Both the position numbers and the translations under genes were made by a program. From Oceanobacillus senegalensis (GTDB lineage Bacteria > Bacillota > Bacilli > Bacillales > Amphibacillaceae), in the NCBI RefSeq assembly GCF_900176885.1, contig NZ_LT839648.1, positions 2,851,675-2,915,674 of the forward strand: a stretch of 64,000 nt of DNA. Reading direction: 5' to 3'. This document shows, in pieces, positions 1 to 9,261 of the stretch (the stretch's first letter is position 1; each line of letters starts with the position of its first letter). The notes under the pieces are model-generated. The model was given only the letters and a program-made list of their open reading frames with translations. It made no database searches and was not told the DNA's origin.

Positions 1-1413
1 TACCGTTCCTTCCTTCTTTTGTTTTATCGTATCTGAGGTGAATCTTCCTCGTTTCACAAATTTACCGGCACCAGGATTACCAACAAATTCCATATCCTTC
101 ACGACGTATTCTCCACGTGAAAGGACGGTCACTGGTTGCCCAGTTACTTTCATGCCTTCAAGCGCACTGTAGTCAACTGCACTATGATGGGTATTCACAG
201 AAATAGTACGTTCTACATTAGGATCAAATAAAACAATATCAGCATCTGCCCCAGGAGCAATTGTCCCTTTATGCGGGAATAGACCGAATAACTTGGCAGC
301 TTGTGTTGAAACCATATCGACAAATTGATTTAAGGAAATGCGTCCTTTTTTAACCCCTTCAGAAAATAGAACACTAAAACGATCTTCTACAAACGGACCA
401 CCATTAGGTATTTTGGTGAAGTCATCCTTTCCTAAATCCTTCTGACCATCAAAATCAAAAGAGCAATGATCCGATCCAATGGTTTGTAGTTGACCACTCT
501 TAAGGGCATTCCAAAGAACTTCTTGATTGGATTTATCCCTTAATGGTGGAGACCATACATATTTTGCACCCTCAAAATTAGGTTGGTCCAAATAACTTTG
601 ATCAAGCACTAAATACTGTGGGCAAGTTTCACCAAACACATTAAATCCCTTGCTACGTGCATCAGCAATTTGTTCCACTGCTTCTTTACACGTCACATGT
701 ACAACATATAACTGTGAATCGGCAAGCGCTGTTAATTTTGCAGCGCGCCCCGTTGCTTCACCCTCTAGTTCAGGTGGACGAGTTAATGCATGATATATCG
801 GTTCTGTATTCCCTTCCTTTAATGCCTCTTTCGTTAGATGTTCGATAACGTCCCCATTTTCTGCGTGAACCATAACCAATCCACCATGCTTTCTCGCAGT
901 AGTTAAAGTCTGAAACAATGTTTCATCATCAGCCTGCAATACATTCTTATAGGCCATAAATACTTTAAAAGATGTTACTCCTTCCTCCTCGATCACCGTA
1001 GGTATTTCTTCTAAAACGCTTTCATTTGCTTCTACAATTTGTAAATGGAATCCGTAGTCAATAACTGCTCTACCTTTGGATTTCTGATGCCATTTCTCTA
1101 GAGAACTTTTCAGTGTCTTACCTTTTTCCGTTAAACAAAAATCGATAATAGTGGTTGTTCCTCCATGAGCAGCTGCAGTGGTACCGGTTTCAAAGTCATC
1201 CTTTGTCACGGTTCCACCGAAAGGCATCTCCATATGTGTATGTGGGTCAATTCCTCCTGGAAAAACAAATAGACCTGATGCATCAATTACTTCTGCATAT
1301 ACATCACTTAAATCCTGCCCAATTGCTTTTATTTTCCCCTCTTCAATTAAAACGTCTGCCTGATACGTATCTGTTGCTGTTACAATGGTTCCATTTTTAA
1401 TAATCTTTTTCAT
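1..1413 (-). CDS. hydA: Dihydropyrimidinase / D-hydantoinase (3' end cut by window edge)
   Basis: Cytosolic zinc amidohydrolase that opens the ring of dihydrouracil or dihydrothymine, the second step of reductive pyrimidine breakdown. The frame is open from an ATG at 1413 (Shine-Dalgarno GGAGGAAT just upstream) to base 1, giving 471 codons, which is about the full family length, so only the last residues can be missing. Visible features are the metal-binding GIDPHTH motif (H58, H60), the likely carboxylated lysine K150 in TSFKVFMAYKN and the downstream GSDHCSFD metal-site segment. It lies 58 bp downstream of preA on the same strand, which fits a pyrimidine-catabolic operon preT-preA-hydA. Hydantoinase and dihydropyrimidinase activities cannot be separated by sequence; the neighbours favour dihydropyrimidinase. 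Confidence 0.93.
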   Translation of the reverse strand, partial: MKKIIKNGTIVTATDTYQADVLIEEGKIKAIGQDLSDVYAEVIDASGLFVFPGGIDPHTHMEMPFGGTVTKDDFETGTTAAAHGGTTTIIDFCLTEKGKTLKSSLEKWHQKSKGRAVIDYGFHLQIVEANESVLEEIPTVIEEEGVTSFKVFMAYKNVLQADDETLFQTLTTARKHGGLVMVHAENGDVIEHLTKEALKEGNTEPIYHALTRPPELEGEATGRAAKLTALADSQLYVVHVTCKEAVEQIADARSKGFNVFGETCPQYLVLDQSYLDQPNFEGAKYVWSPPLRDKSNQEVLWNALKSGQLQTIGSDHCSFDFDGQKDLGKDDFTKIPNGGPFVEDRFSVLFSEGVKKGRISLNQFVDMVSTQAAKLFGLFPHKGTIAPGADADIVLFDPNVERTISVNTHHSAVDYSALEGMKVTGQPVTVLSRGEYVVKDMEFVGNPGAGKFVKRGRFTSDTIKQKKEGTV

Positions 1414-1471
1414 CTATAATTCCTCCTTTGATTAAAGTAAGACTATTTCAAATAGATTCCACGCATGGAAT

Positions 1472-2746
1472 TTATGAATTTGCCCTTTCTAACATTTGGA
1501 TTGCGGATTGGCGATCATTCCAAGACATTGGTGGTTCCGTAGGTGTAAGATTAACCATGTCAATCGCTCCATCTACTGGACATACAATAGAACAAAGGTT
1601 GCAACCAACACAATCATCTTCTCTAACCTTCAAATATTCGTTGCCATTCTCATCGGTCAACATATCAATACATTGGTGAGAAGTATCTTCACAGGCAATA
1701 TGGCATTTATTACAATTAATACAAACATCATTGTTAATACGAGCAACAACCTTATGATTTAAGTCTAAATCGCTCCAGTCTCCATACTTCTCAACAGATT
1801 TACCAATAATCTCACTTAGAGAGTTAATACCTTTTTCATCCAAATAATTAGATAGACCCTCTGTTAAATCATCAATAATTCGGAAACCATGATGCATGGC
1901 TGCTGTACAGATTTGCACACCACCTGCACCCATTAGCATAAATTCAACAGTATCCTGCCATGTTGAAATCCCACCAATTGCTGAAATTGGGATATTAATC
2001 TCGGGATTTCTAGCACATTCCCCAACCATGTTCAATGCAATTGGTTTAACTGCTGGACCACAATAACCACCATGAGCACCTTTTCCATTAACATTTGGTT
2101 CTGGATTCCAGGTATCTAAATCAACACCAACTAAACTATTAATCGTGTTAATCATACTAACCGCATCTGCTCCACCACGCTGTGCTGCTTTAGCTGTTTC
2201 TCGAATGTCTGTTATGTTCGGTGTTAGCTTGGTAATAACCGGCACTTCTGCGGCCTCTTTCGCATACATGGTTACCTTTTCTACTAAATCTGGATGTTGA
2301 CCAACTGCAGAGCCCATCCCTCTTTCAGACATACCATGAGGACATCCAAGGTTTAATTCAAAGCCATCCACTCCAACATCCTGAACTTTTTTAACAATTT
2401 CATGCCAGTTTTCACGTTTCGGTTCAACCATTATTGAGGCAATAATAACCCGATCCGGATATAATTTTTTAGTTTCATAGATTTCTTTTAAATTGACCTC
2501 AAGGGGCCTGTCGGAAATTAATTCGATATTATTAAAACCCGCAACGCGTTGTCCGTTGAAATGATGAGCACCAAAGCGAGAAGTTACATTTAAAATTGGC
2601 TCTCCAAGTGTTTTCCACACTGCCCCTCCCCAACCTGCTTCAAACGCTCGCTGTACTTGATAGCCGGTATTTGTAGGTGGCGCGGATGCTAGCCAGTATG
2701 GGTTTGGGGATTGGATACCAGCAAAATTGATACTTATATCAGCCAT
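1472..2746 (-). CDS. preA: NAD-dependent dihydropyrimidine dehydrogenase, subunit PreA
   Basis: FMN and iron-sulfur subunit of the PreA-PreT enzyme that reduces uracil and thymine to their 5,6-dihydro forms (reversible), the first step of reductive pyrimidine catabolism. The N-terminal ~330 residues form a dihydroorotate-dehydrogenase-like TIM barrel (LGCPHGMSERGMGSAVGQ region). The C-terminus carries two 4Fe-4S ferredoxin motifs, CINCNKCHIAC and CVGCNLCSIVCP. An ATG at 2752 directly abuts the AGGAGG, so the second ATG at 2746, six bases further on, is the better start. It follows preT by 37 bp and precedes the hydantoinase. Identification is firm from the fused barrel and ferredoxin architecture and the gene context. 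Confidence 0.95.
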   Translation of the reverse strand: MADISINFAGIQSPNPYWLASAPPTNTGYQVQRAFEAGWGGAVWKTLGEPILNVTSRFGAHHFNGQRVAGFNNIELISDRPLEVNLKEIYETKKLYPDRVIIASIMVEPKRENWHEIVKKVQDVGVDGFELNLGCPHGMSERGMGSAVGQHPDLVEKVTMYAKEAAEVPVITKLTPNITDIRETAKAAQRGGADAVSMINTINSLVGVDLDTWNPEPNVNGKGAHGGYCGPAVKPIALNMVGECARNPEINIPISAIGGISTWQDTVEFMLMGAGGVQICTAAMHHGFRIIDDLTEGLSNYLDEKGINSLSEIIGKSVEKYGDWSDLDLNHKVVARINNDVCINCNKCHIACEDTSHQCIDMLTDENGNEYLKVREDDCVGCNLCSIVCPVDGAIDMVNLTPTEPPMSWNDRQSAIQMLERANS

Positions 2747-2783
2747 TTTCATCCTCCTGTCCGTTTTCTAAATTTCTTTACAA

Positions 2784-4157
2784 TTAAACATTATTAATAG
2801 TAGTTTCTTTTAACCGTTGATGAATGGACAATGCCGTATCTTTTCCTTGTTGAGCTGCGGAGACAACCATTGCTTCCCCAATTCCTTTACCAAAGATAAC
2901 GTCACCAGCAGCATAGACTTTCGGATTAGACGTCATAAATGTCTCTTGGTCTATTTTTACAACTCCTTCATTATGTTCCAAACCAAATCCTTCAATAAGG
3001 TTCATATGCCGAGTTTGTCCAATTGCCTTTACGATAATATCAACATCCATCAAAAATTCGGATCCTTTAATTTCAACTGGTCGAGGACGTCCATCAGCAC
3101 CTACTTCCTTCAGTTCCATCCTTACACATTCCATTTGTTTTACATGTCCATATTCATCACTAATAAGACGTTTCGGACTTGTTAACCATCTAAATTCGAC
3201 ACCATCTTGTTTAGCAAATTCGTATTCAAAATCATAAGCTGTCATTTCCGCTTCTGTTCGACGATAAATGATTTTCACATTTTGCGCACCAAGTCTTACA
3301 GATGTTGTTGCACCATCAATAGCTGTGTTTCCAGCACCAATAACTGCTACACGTTTACCGATAAATTCCTCCTCATAAAAGCCATTTTTCGTCCGCTCTA
3401 CAAGGTCAATTGCATCATAAATTCCCTCGAATTCTTCCCCTTCAATACCAATCATCGGAACTTTTGACATCCCTATTGCAAGTACAACTGCATCATAATT
3501 TTCAACAAGGTCTTCTGGATAAATATCCTTTCCAACTTCCATATTTGTTTTAATTTCTACACCAAGTTGTTTTATCTGTTCAACTTCCCATAGTGAGATA
3601 TCTTTCGGAAGACGGAATGGTACAATTCCGAATGTGTCGAGGCCACCTGGTTCACTTTTTGCCTCATAAATAGTAACCTCATAGCCTAATCTGGCTAGTT
3701 CTCTCGCAGATGATAAGCCCGCTGGTCCACTGCCAACTATAGCAATATGCTTCCCATTCTTTTCTCCGGATTGAAACAATACCTCTTCATTTTTAATCGC
3801 CCAATCTGTTGCATATCGTTGCAAATCTCCAATTGGGATTGGTTTGGTGGAGTTATTAAGCACACATGCTCCTTCACATAGCTCTTCTGTTGGGCAGACC
3901 CGACTACAACTAGCCCCTACAGGATTAGCTTCCATAATTGTTGTTGCGGAACCCTTCATGTTTCCAGATGCAATTTTTTTAATAAAGCCTGGAATATCAA
4001 TACCTGTTGGGCATGCTGTAATACACGGTGCATCGTAACAGAAAAGGCATCGATTTGCTTCATCGAGGGCTTCTTGAACATTGAAGCTGGCTTTAGATTC
4101 ATCAAAGTTACTTGCAAGTGCATCACCTGATATCAGGTTTTTTAATAAGTCACTCAA
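2784..4157 (-). CDS. preT: NAD-dependent dihydropyrimidine dehydrogenase, subunit PreT
   Basis: FAD/NAD(P)-binding partner of PreA that passes electrons between pyridine nucleotide and the pyrimidine-reducing subunit. 457 residues, related to the small subunit of glutamate synthase. The N-terminal iron-sulfur region has CLFCYDAPC and CPTGIDIPGF cysteine clusters, followed by an FAD dinucleotide motif (GSGPAGLSSA) and an NAD(P) motif (GAGNTAIDGA). The start is TTG, chosen because AAGGAGG lies 7 bases upstream and no ATG is well placed. It is the first gene of the preT-preA-hydA unit. The long upstream gap at 4158-4715 must contain the promoter. Confidence 0.94.
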   Translation of the reverse strand: MSDLLKNLISGDALASNFDESKASFNVQEALDEANRCLFCYDAPCITACPTGIDIPGFIKKIASGNMKGSATTIMEANPVGASCSRVCPTEELCEGACVLNNSTKPIPIGDLQRYATDWAIKNEEVLFQSGEKNGKHIAIVGSGPAGLSSARELARLGYEVTIYEAKSEPGGLDTFGIVPFRLPKDISLWEVEQIKQLGVEIKTNMEVGKDIYPEDLVENYDAVVLAIGMSKVPMIGIEGEEFEGIYDAIDLVERTKNGFYEEEFIGKRVAVIGAGNTAIDGATTSVRLGAQNVKIIYRRTEAEMTAYDFEYEFAKQDGVEFRWLTSPKRLISDEYGHVKQMECVRMELKEVGADGRPRPVEIKGSEFLMDVDIIVKAIGQTRHMNLIEGFGLEHNEGVVKIDQETFMTSNPKVYAAGDVIFGKGIGEAMVVSAAQQGKDTALSIHQRLKETTINNV

Positions 4158-4715
4158 TGATAAACCTCCTTATAAGTATTGTTTTTATACTTTTTCTTAT
4201 AAAAGTGAGAAAAGAATTAAAACTCCAATCAAATACCTCCTACCCATATGTAAACCTAGTGTACTCTAACCACCTACTAAGTGATTGTTTACTGTTCGTT
4301 TGTCAATTCAAATAAGAAAAAGTGTTTCGACTGGTATTTAAAAATTTTACATAAAAGGAAAATCATGTATCGGGGATGAATTACTGCTTTTGAGGTGGAT
4401 ATAATGTGAAAGTGCCATGAAGAAATCAGGTCTACATTTAATTAATATTATAAAATTTTAAAAATTCATATTCATTGGACAAATTGTAAAATAATTCGCA
4501 ATTTATGTAATCATTTTGTTAAAAGTTTACATTTGAACCAGTTTTTCGTTCTATTTTTAAAACATGTTATATCATACTATCCCCCCACACAAATCGACTT
4601 TTTCCCCCATATTTTATATTTCCCAATATATTCTCCTAAAAACTTCCCTTTAATTGGGAGCATATTTTTTCATATACGTTTTAAAATAATGTCAAATAAG
4701 AAAGGAGGTAACAGA
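4158..4715. other. Divergent intergenic region preT / CAP lipoprotein
   Basis: About 560 AT-rich bases between the divergent preT and CAP-lipoprotein genes. It must hold both promoters, but I could not single out convincing -35/-10 pairs or an operator. An open frame runs upstream of the CAP gene through this stretch, but it lacks a ribosome binding site and reads like noncoding sequence, so I leave it out. Confidence 0.5.
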
Positions 4716-5516
4716 GTGAATTCAGCAAAAAAATTCCTTTTTGGATTCTCTATGCTCATCTTGATTTTAGCGGGTTGTAATACGGACCAAGGTGCACAAA
4801 ATAATGATAATCCAAATAACAACGACTTCCAAAATGTAAGTTTTGGACCTAATCACAATAACCAAAACGAAGGAACAGAAAATCTTCCAGATATCCCATT
4901 ATTTGATGGAAATCCTAATGAAGGAAATATACATCAATATCAATTTCGAAAAGAATTTAGATATCAAGATGGAAATTGGGAAGAAATTCATCCTGACAAT
5001 AGAAACCAAAACCGGTATCAAGTACCATCAGATACTGAACCTAATGCTGGCAATACTCCAGAAGAAGGTAACAACAATGTAGCTGAGGGTGATAACCAAA
5101 CACCAGAAAATGGACAGGCAACCGTAAATGCTAGCGAGGTAGTAAAAGAGGTTGTCCGATTAACCAATGAAGAAAGAAAGAAAAATGGGTTATCCGCATT
5201 AAAGATGGATCCTGAATTGAATAATGCAGCACAGAAGAAGTCTGCTGATATGGCTAGTAATGGATACTTTAGCCATAATTCACCCACCTATGGATCACCT
5301 TTTGACATGTTAAAACAATTTGGCATTGAGTATTCTGTGGCAGCAGAAAATATCGCAGCTGGACAAGATACTGCTCAGGCAGTTGTTGACGGCTGGATGA
5401 ACAGTGAAGGACATCGAAAGAACATCCTGAATAAATCTGTCACACATATTGGTGTTGGCATGGCAGAAGGCGGAGCTCAAGGACCTTACTGGACTCAGCT
5501 TTTTATTGCGAAATAA
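4716..5516 (+). CDS. CAP/SCP-domain lipoprotein (YkwD-like)
   Basis: Predicted surface lipoprotein of 266 residues. The start is the GTG at 4716, seven bases after AAAGGAGG; an in-frame ATG at 4689 and the longer open frame upstream have no such site. The N-terminus is a classical lipoprotein signal (NSAKKFLFGFSM, lipobox LAGC). It is followed by an Asn/Gly/Glu-rich low-complexity linker of about 100 residues. The C-terminal ~125 residues are a CAP domain: VVRLTNEERKKNGLSAL, the helix with YFSHNSPTYGSPFDM, the AENIAAGQ motif, and GHRKNILNKSVTHIGVG. Bacillus relatives such as YkwD and YlbC-like proteins are extracytoplasmic and of uncertain biochemical function. Single gene, probably its own transcription unit. 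Confidence 0.88.
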   Translation: MNSAKKFLFGFSMLILILAGCNTDQGAQNNDNPNNNDFQNVSFGPNHNNQNEGTENLPDIPLFDGNPNEGNIHQYQFRKEFRYQDGNWEEIHPDNRNQNRYQVPSDTEPNAGNTPEEGNNNVAEGDNQTPENGQATVNASEVVKEVVRLTNEERKKNGLSALKMDPELNNAAQKKSADMASNGYFSHNSPTYGSPFDMLKQFGIEYSVAAENIAAGQDTAQAVVDGWMNSEGHRKNILNKSVTHIGVGMAEGGAQGPYWTQLFIAK

Positions 5517-5540
5517 GTAGATAGTGAAAGAAATTAAATA

Positions 5541-5567
5541 GGAGAGCACATGGAATAGCGCTCTCCT
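5541..5567 (+). terminator. Possible terminator after CAP lipoprotein
   Basis: Stem GGAGAGC pairing with GCTCTCC, 25 bp after the CAP-gene stop. The following T-run is poor (TTAAAA), so this is a weak call. Confidence 0.4.
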
Positions 5568-5688
5568 TAAAACCCTACTTTACAATTTCGAAGTCATTCA
5601 CCAGCGATTACAAACTCTGCACTGGTCGAATTATAGCTAGCGTCATCTGATATCCAAAAAAAGAAAAAACGAATCGTATGTAACAGAA

Positions 5689-6174
5689 TTACCTCGATTC
5701 AGAATTTACATTTTCTCCTTCTAAATTACGATAACGGCCACTAGAGAAAATTAATGGTTCCCCATCTTGAACACGAATATCTGTAACCCTGCCCACAAAT
5801 AAAGTATGGTCACCTTCTACGTATTCTGATTTCACTTCACAACTTACTTGAGCAAGAGCTTCCGGAATAACAGGCTTTCCATCTAGATATTGAAAGGTTA
5901 GATTGCTCGTATCCTTATCTTTTGAAGCAAACACTTTTGATACCTCTACTTGATGTTCAGCTAAGATATTTACAGTAAAACTTTCTGTTGTTTGAATTTT
6001 TTCTAATGTTTTTGAGTCCTCTTTTACAGAAATTAACACTAATTTAGGATCCAACGATACAGACATAAATGCATTCGCTGTCATTCCATGAACATAACCA
6101 TTAATCTCTGTTGCAATTACTGTTACCCCTGTTGCAAATTTCCCCATTGCATCTCGAAATAGACGATCATCCAT
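5689..6174 (-). CDS. Flavin reductase family protein (FMN-binding split barrel)
   Basis: 161 residues with the DIM6/NTAB flavin-reductase fold: GKFATGVTVIAT near the N-terminus, HGMTANAFMSVSLDP in the flavin-binding loop, and a terminal RVTDIRV...FSSGRYRNL segment. Members use NAD(P)H to reduce FMN or FAD, often for a partner monooxygenase. No monooxygenase gene is adjacent, so the partner is unknown. The ATG at 6174 is chosen because the earlier in-frame ATG at 6183 abuts the GAGAGG site. It stands alone with no clear operon partner. Confidence 0.85.
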   Translation of the reverse strand: MDDRLFRDAMGKFATGVTVIATEINGYVHGMTANAFMSVSLDPKLVLISVKEDSKTLEKIQTTESFTVNILAEHQVEVSKVFASKDKDTSNLTFQYLDGKPVIPEALAQVSCEVKSEYVEGDHTLFVGRVTDIRVQDGEPLIFSSGRYRNLEGENVNSESR

Positions 6175-6580
6175 TTGATACATCCTCTCTTTGGTATTTG
6201 TTGATTATATATTATTTGTAAAGTAATCTTGAAGTCAGTTATTAAAGCTATCCTTTTTTTAAAATCAACCAGGATATTCTATTAATAAATCCAATGCTAT
6301 CGAACATCCTAATGAATTACCAGCATGATTGCTTCTTAAAAGTCTGTTTTCAATGTATAACTCTTTAAACTAATTGTAAGTTTTTAATACTAACAATTCT
6401 AGATTAAAAATTAATTTTTCCAATTTTTAAGTGAATTATTATTGATTTTTATCGAAATATCCAATTTTAGACTATCTTTTACAAATTTAACTCATCTAAG
6501 GCAATATGTGAGTCGAGTATAAGTAAGATCTGAAAGTTTTGTCATGGGTTATAAAGGTCTTTTTGTATCAGTTTTTCAAT

Positions 6581-6660
6581 TTTATCGCAGGTTAAGGGGC
6601 AGTAATACCCCCACCTCAAAAATGGGGATGAAAAACCCCCCACTGATTGAAGATTCACCT
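6581..6660 (+). repeat. IS200/IS605-like palindromic mini-element, short copy
   Basis: Compact copy of a dispersed repeat. The left-end motif TCGCAGGTTAAGGGGCAG with a GGGG/CCCC hairpin and the right-end motif CCCACTGATTGAAGATTCAC with its own GGGG/CCCC hairpin are separated by only a few bases. Longer copies in inverse orientation are at 20304-20507 and 25919-26160. Terminal hairpins rather than inverted termini suggest a nonautonomous relative of an IS200/IS605-type element; this is inference, as no transposase is present in the window. Confidence 0.65.
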
Positions 6661-6724
6661 TATTTTTCCTATACGCCAATCCACTCATGGGTAGGGATAG
6701 ATTATCCATGGTTTGATGAATGTA

Positions 6725-6754
6725 TAAAAAAGCTATGCGTCCGTGACACATAGC
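6725..6754 (-). terminator. Terminator of the TatD-like gene
   Basis: On the minus strand GCTATG...CATAGC is followed by TTTTTTAT, about 145 bp downstream of the TatD-like stop codon. Confidence 0.7.
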
Positions 6755-6896
6755 CTTCTCATTTTCTTGTACTGTGTTAGCCAATTCACTTCATAATAGT
6801 TTTCAGAAAATATTTTCAAGGATACAGGACTAGCTTACTTTTCCGCTAAACCACCTTGAATTTATTAGTCATATCGCCTTTTATTGAGCCACCTAT

Positions 6897-7685
6897 TTAC
6901 AGCCCATAAAAATTTATAGTATTTTGATATAGTTGCTCGTATACATTTTCGACAGTGATACCTTTAATACTAGATATTTCTGAAATTGATTGGTGAATTA
7001 ATTTGGGATGTGTCTTTGTATGTTGAAATGACTCTTTATACTGCCACGGACCATCTGTTTCCACCATCATCCTAGTTAAAGGATATTCCTTTACTAGCTT
7101 TTTTGTCTCCGCATCGTATAAAACATCTGGTGTAATCGATATAAAATAATTATTCTCCAGCAAGTACTCTATTTCCTTTTCATTTCCTTTAAACCAATGA
7201 AAGTGTGCTTTTTCTATCGAGTGCTTTTCCAATAATGAGCACACGATTGGTGTGTGCTCACGGATGACATGAAGAACAATTGGTTTATTATATCTTTTAG
7301 CAATGATAATAAACTCTTCTAACATTTCAATATACGGATCTAAATCCATATTTTTATTTTCTTGCATCCGAAAATACGGTAAACCAATTTCACCAACTGC
7401 AACCATTTCATCATGGAATCGTTCAATAAATAGAAAAAGTGCTTCTAATTCTTGCCCCTTTGGAAGTGGTTGTTCTGGATGAAAACCAAAAGCCGCCTTT
7501 ACTCTGCTATTTTTTCGAGTTAATGATAGATTAATGATGGCAGACGCAAGATTACTAGAAACGCTAATCATATGATCGACATCAAACTTCTCCATCTCAT
7601 CTATAATAATTTGTCTCTCCGCTTTCTTATAGGCATCTAAATGTACATGAGCATCGATAACATTCTTATTCAACAAATCTCCCAT
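6897..7685 (-). CDS. TatD-family metal-dependent hydrolase
   Basis: 262 residues with the metallo-dependent hydrolase pattern of TatD proteins. HxH in DAHVHLD, the metal-bridging Glu in VGEIGLPYF, His in VLHVIRE, His in AHFHWF and the terminal Asp in VETDGPW are all in place. TatD relatives are cytosolic nucleases or phosphoesterases; substrate cannot be inferred here. This is not the gene at the usual tatD/yabD locus (metG-rnmV), judging from neighbours, so it is probably a paralogue. The ATG at 7685 abuts AAGGAG; a TTG at 7676 or 7673 is spaced better, so the protein may begin three residues later. Monocistronic. Confidence 0.85.
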   Translation of the reverse strand: MGDLLNKNVIDAHVHLDAYKKAERQIIIDEMEKFDVDHMISVSSNLASAIINLSLTRKNSRVKAAFGFHPEQPLPKGQELEALFLFIERFHDEMVAVGEIGLPYFRMQENKNMDLDPYIEMLEEFIIIAKRYNKPIVLHVIREHTPIVCSLLEKHSIEKAHFHWFKGNEKEIEYLLENNYFISITPDVLYDAETKKLVKEYPLTRMMVETDGPWQYKESFQHTKTHPKLIHQSISEISSIKGITVENVYEQLYQNTINFYGL

Positions 7686-7854
7686 CTCCTTAAATTTATC
7701 TATATAGAAACAATCAATTTAAATCTTTCTAAACCATACCTCTAGCTAGTCTTAATTTCTTAATACATCTCACTATTTTTTCCTATTTTAGCATTATTCG
7801 TGTCATATGTCACTGTTTTCCGAATTTTGTCATAACCAGTATTACAGGAATTAA

Positions 7855-8004
7855 GAATACGGTAAACAACCTATTCATGAAATATTTGAAAGGCAGATTG
7901 CGGATGGTATACCACTACCAAAGATTTTTAACGAATGTTCCCTATCTTTAACTGGGAAAACGGTTGTAGACCGAATTATTACCGGGCTATTAAACTTATC
8001 TTAG
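7855..8004 (+). pseudogene. C-terminal fragment of a lost gene
   Basis: Open run of 49 codons ending in TAG at 8002-8004, without a start codon or ribosome binding site; an in-frame TAA lies immediately upstream. The translation (EYGKQPIHEIFERQ, then IPLPKIFNE, ending in LTGKTVVDRIITGLLNLS) has the amphipathic composition of real protein and looks like the last ~50 residues of an enzyme. I do not recognise the family. Its strand is opposite to both flanking genes. Confidence 0.4.
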
Positions 8005-8060
8005 AGTGGACCTGGTGACTTAAGTCTCTGGACCAAGATTCCTGTTTCTGTGGTTCCCTT

Positions 8061-8107
8061 GAAATAAGAAAAGGCTCAGTAAAAATACTGAACCTTTTCT
8101 TATTTCA
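8061..8107 (-). terminator. Bidirectional terminator 3' of the M24 peptidase
   Basis: Long stem AAATAAGAAAAGGCTCAGTA with an AAAA loop and its near-perfect complement. T-rich flanks occur on both strands. It lies 18 bp after the peptidase stop on the minus strand. Confidence 0.85.
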
Positions 8108-8124
8108 TTTGAAGACTACTGCAA

Positions 8125-9225
8125 CTATTCGATGATCTGTAATTCTTTCGGGAACTTGGTTAGTGTTTCGAATCCATCTTTTGTGATGAGCACATCATCT
8201 TCTATTCGAACTCCACCAATACCTGGTAGGTAAATTCCTGGTTCAATAGTATAAATCATACCTTCTTTTAAAATGCCATCATTTAAGTGACTCATCGAAG
8301 GGAACTCGTGTACATTAATACCTAGTCCATGTCCAATTCGATGTGGGAAATAATCGCCATATCCTGCTTCTATAATGATATCTCTTGCCACCGTGTCAAG
8401 ATCGCCAATACGAGCACCTGGCTTACTAGCTTCTAAAGCTGCGAGTTCCGCTTTTAGTACCGTGTTATAGATTCCTTTTTGTTTTTCTGTTACGGATTTA
8501 TAGGCTACTGTTCTTGTAATGTCTGAGCAATAGCCATCAAGCACAACACCGAGATCAAATAACACCATGTCACCAGCTTTTAATTTCCGATTTCCTGGGT
8601 TGCCGTGTGGATCACCGGATTTTTCACCAAATAAAACCATGGTAGAGAACGACATTTCACGAATTCCTTTTTTCTTCAGTTCATACTCAATTTTAGCTAA
8701 TACTTCCATTTCGGTAATCCCTTCTTTTAGGGCGTTAATTCCTACTTGAACACCATAGTCAGCCATTTCTGTTGCTCGTTTGATAACAGCAATTTCACTT
8801 TCATCCTTTACAACGCGCATTTCATTTAATTTATCCTCAACAGAAACGACGTTTGCTTCTGGGAACAGACGAAGGATTGCTTCGGATCGTCCAAAGGTAA
8901 GAACTTCTTTTTCAAACGAAACGGCATTTGCTTTTGCTAGCTTTCTTGATTCAATAGATGTTTGAATCAGGTCCCATGGGTTTTCATGGTCGGAATATCC
9001 GATAATTTCGTATTGCCAACCAGCATCTTTTAGTTGATTTACTTCCATCGCTGGTAGAACAAATAATGGCTGGGATTGTTTGAATACGAAGATTCCCATT
9101 AAACGCTCATGTGGATCCGTATGGAAGTTGGATAGATAGTATACATTTTCCGTTGAATTTAAAAATGCAACTTCTATATCTTTCTCGTTTAACCAAGCTG
9201 TTAACGTTTCTAAACGTTTATTCAT
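8125..9225 (-). CDS. Xaa-Pro aminopeptidase / prolidase-like M24B peptidase
   Basis: 366-residue cytosolic metallopeptidase that removes residues next to proline or splits Xaa-Pro dipeptides. There is an N-terminal creatinase-type domain (to about residue 125) and a C-terminal pita-bread domain. All five metal ligands are visible: D in FDLGVVLDGY, D in CSDITRT, H in HRIGHGLGI, E in IEPGIYLPG and E in GVRIEDDVL. The start is ATG at 9225 with GGAG nine bases upstream; the longer frame begins with an unsupported TTG at 9240. A sodium symporter gene lies 36 bp upstream on the same strand, so the two are probably cotranscribed and may take up and use a peptide or amino-acid substrate. Confidence 0.88.
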   Translation of the reverse strand: MNKRLETLTAWLNEKDIEVAFLNSTENVYYLSNFHTDPHERLMGIFVFKQSQPLFVLPAMEVNQLKDAGWQYEIIGYSDHENPWDLIQTSIESRKLAKANAVSFEKEVLTFGRSEAILRLFPEANVVSVEDKLNEMRVVKDESEIAVIKRATEMADYGVQVGINALKEGITEMEVLAKIEYELKKKGIREMSFSTMVLFGEKSGDPHGNPGNRKLKAGDMVLFDLGVVLDGYCSDITRTVAYKSVTEKQKGIYNTVLKAELAALEASKPGARIGDLDTVARDIIIEAGYGDYFPHRIGHGLGINVHEFPSMSHLNDGILKEGMIYTIEPGIYLPGIGGVRIEDDVLITKDGFETLTKFPKELQIIE

Positions 9226-9261
9226 GACTGAACACTCCAATCACACATATTATTACTGATT

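Larger units (their letters stand above)
6175..6896. other. Long intergenic region with repeat and terminator
   Basis: About 720 bp without a credible gene; the short open frames near 6542-6784 lie across the palindromic repeat and have no ribosome binding site. It holds the repeat at 6581-6660 and the tatD terminator at 6725-6754, listed separately. The AT-rich part at 6184-6540 shows nothing I can name. Confidence 0.6.
7686..8124. other. Intergenic region with gene fragment and terminator
   Basis: About 440 bp separating two minus-strand genes. It contains a 50-codon remnant on the plus strand (7855-8004) and a strong bidirectional hairpin (8061-8107). The rest shows no feature I can support. 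Confidence 0.5.

Noticed and set aside
4533-4715. Upstream extension of the CAP-lipoprotein reading frame
   Set aside because: No ribosome binding site, noncoding-like composition, and the lipoprotein signal starts precisely after the GTG at 4716.
6542-6784. Overlapping short open frames on both strands
   Set aside because: They run across the palindromic repeat and a terminator, without ribosome binding sites or recognisable protein sequence.
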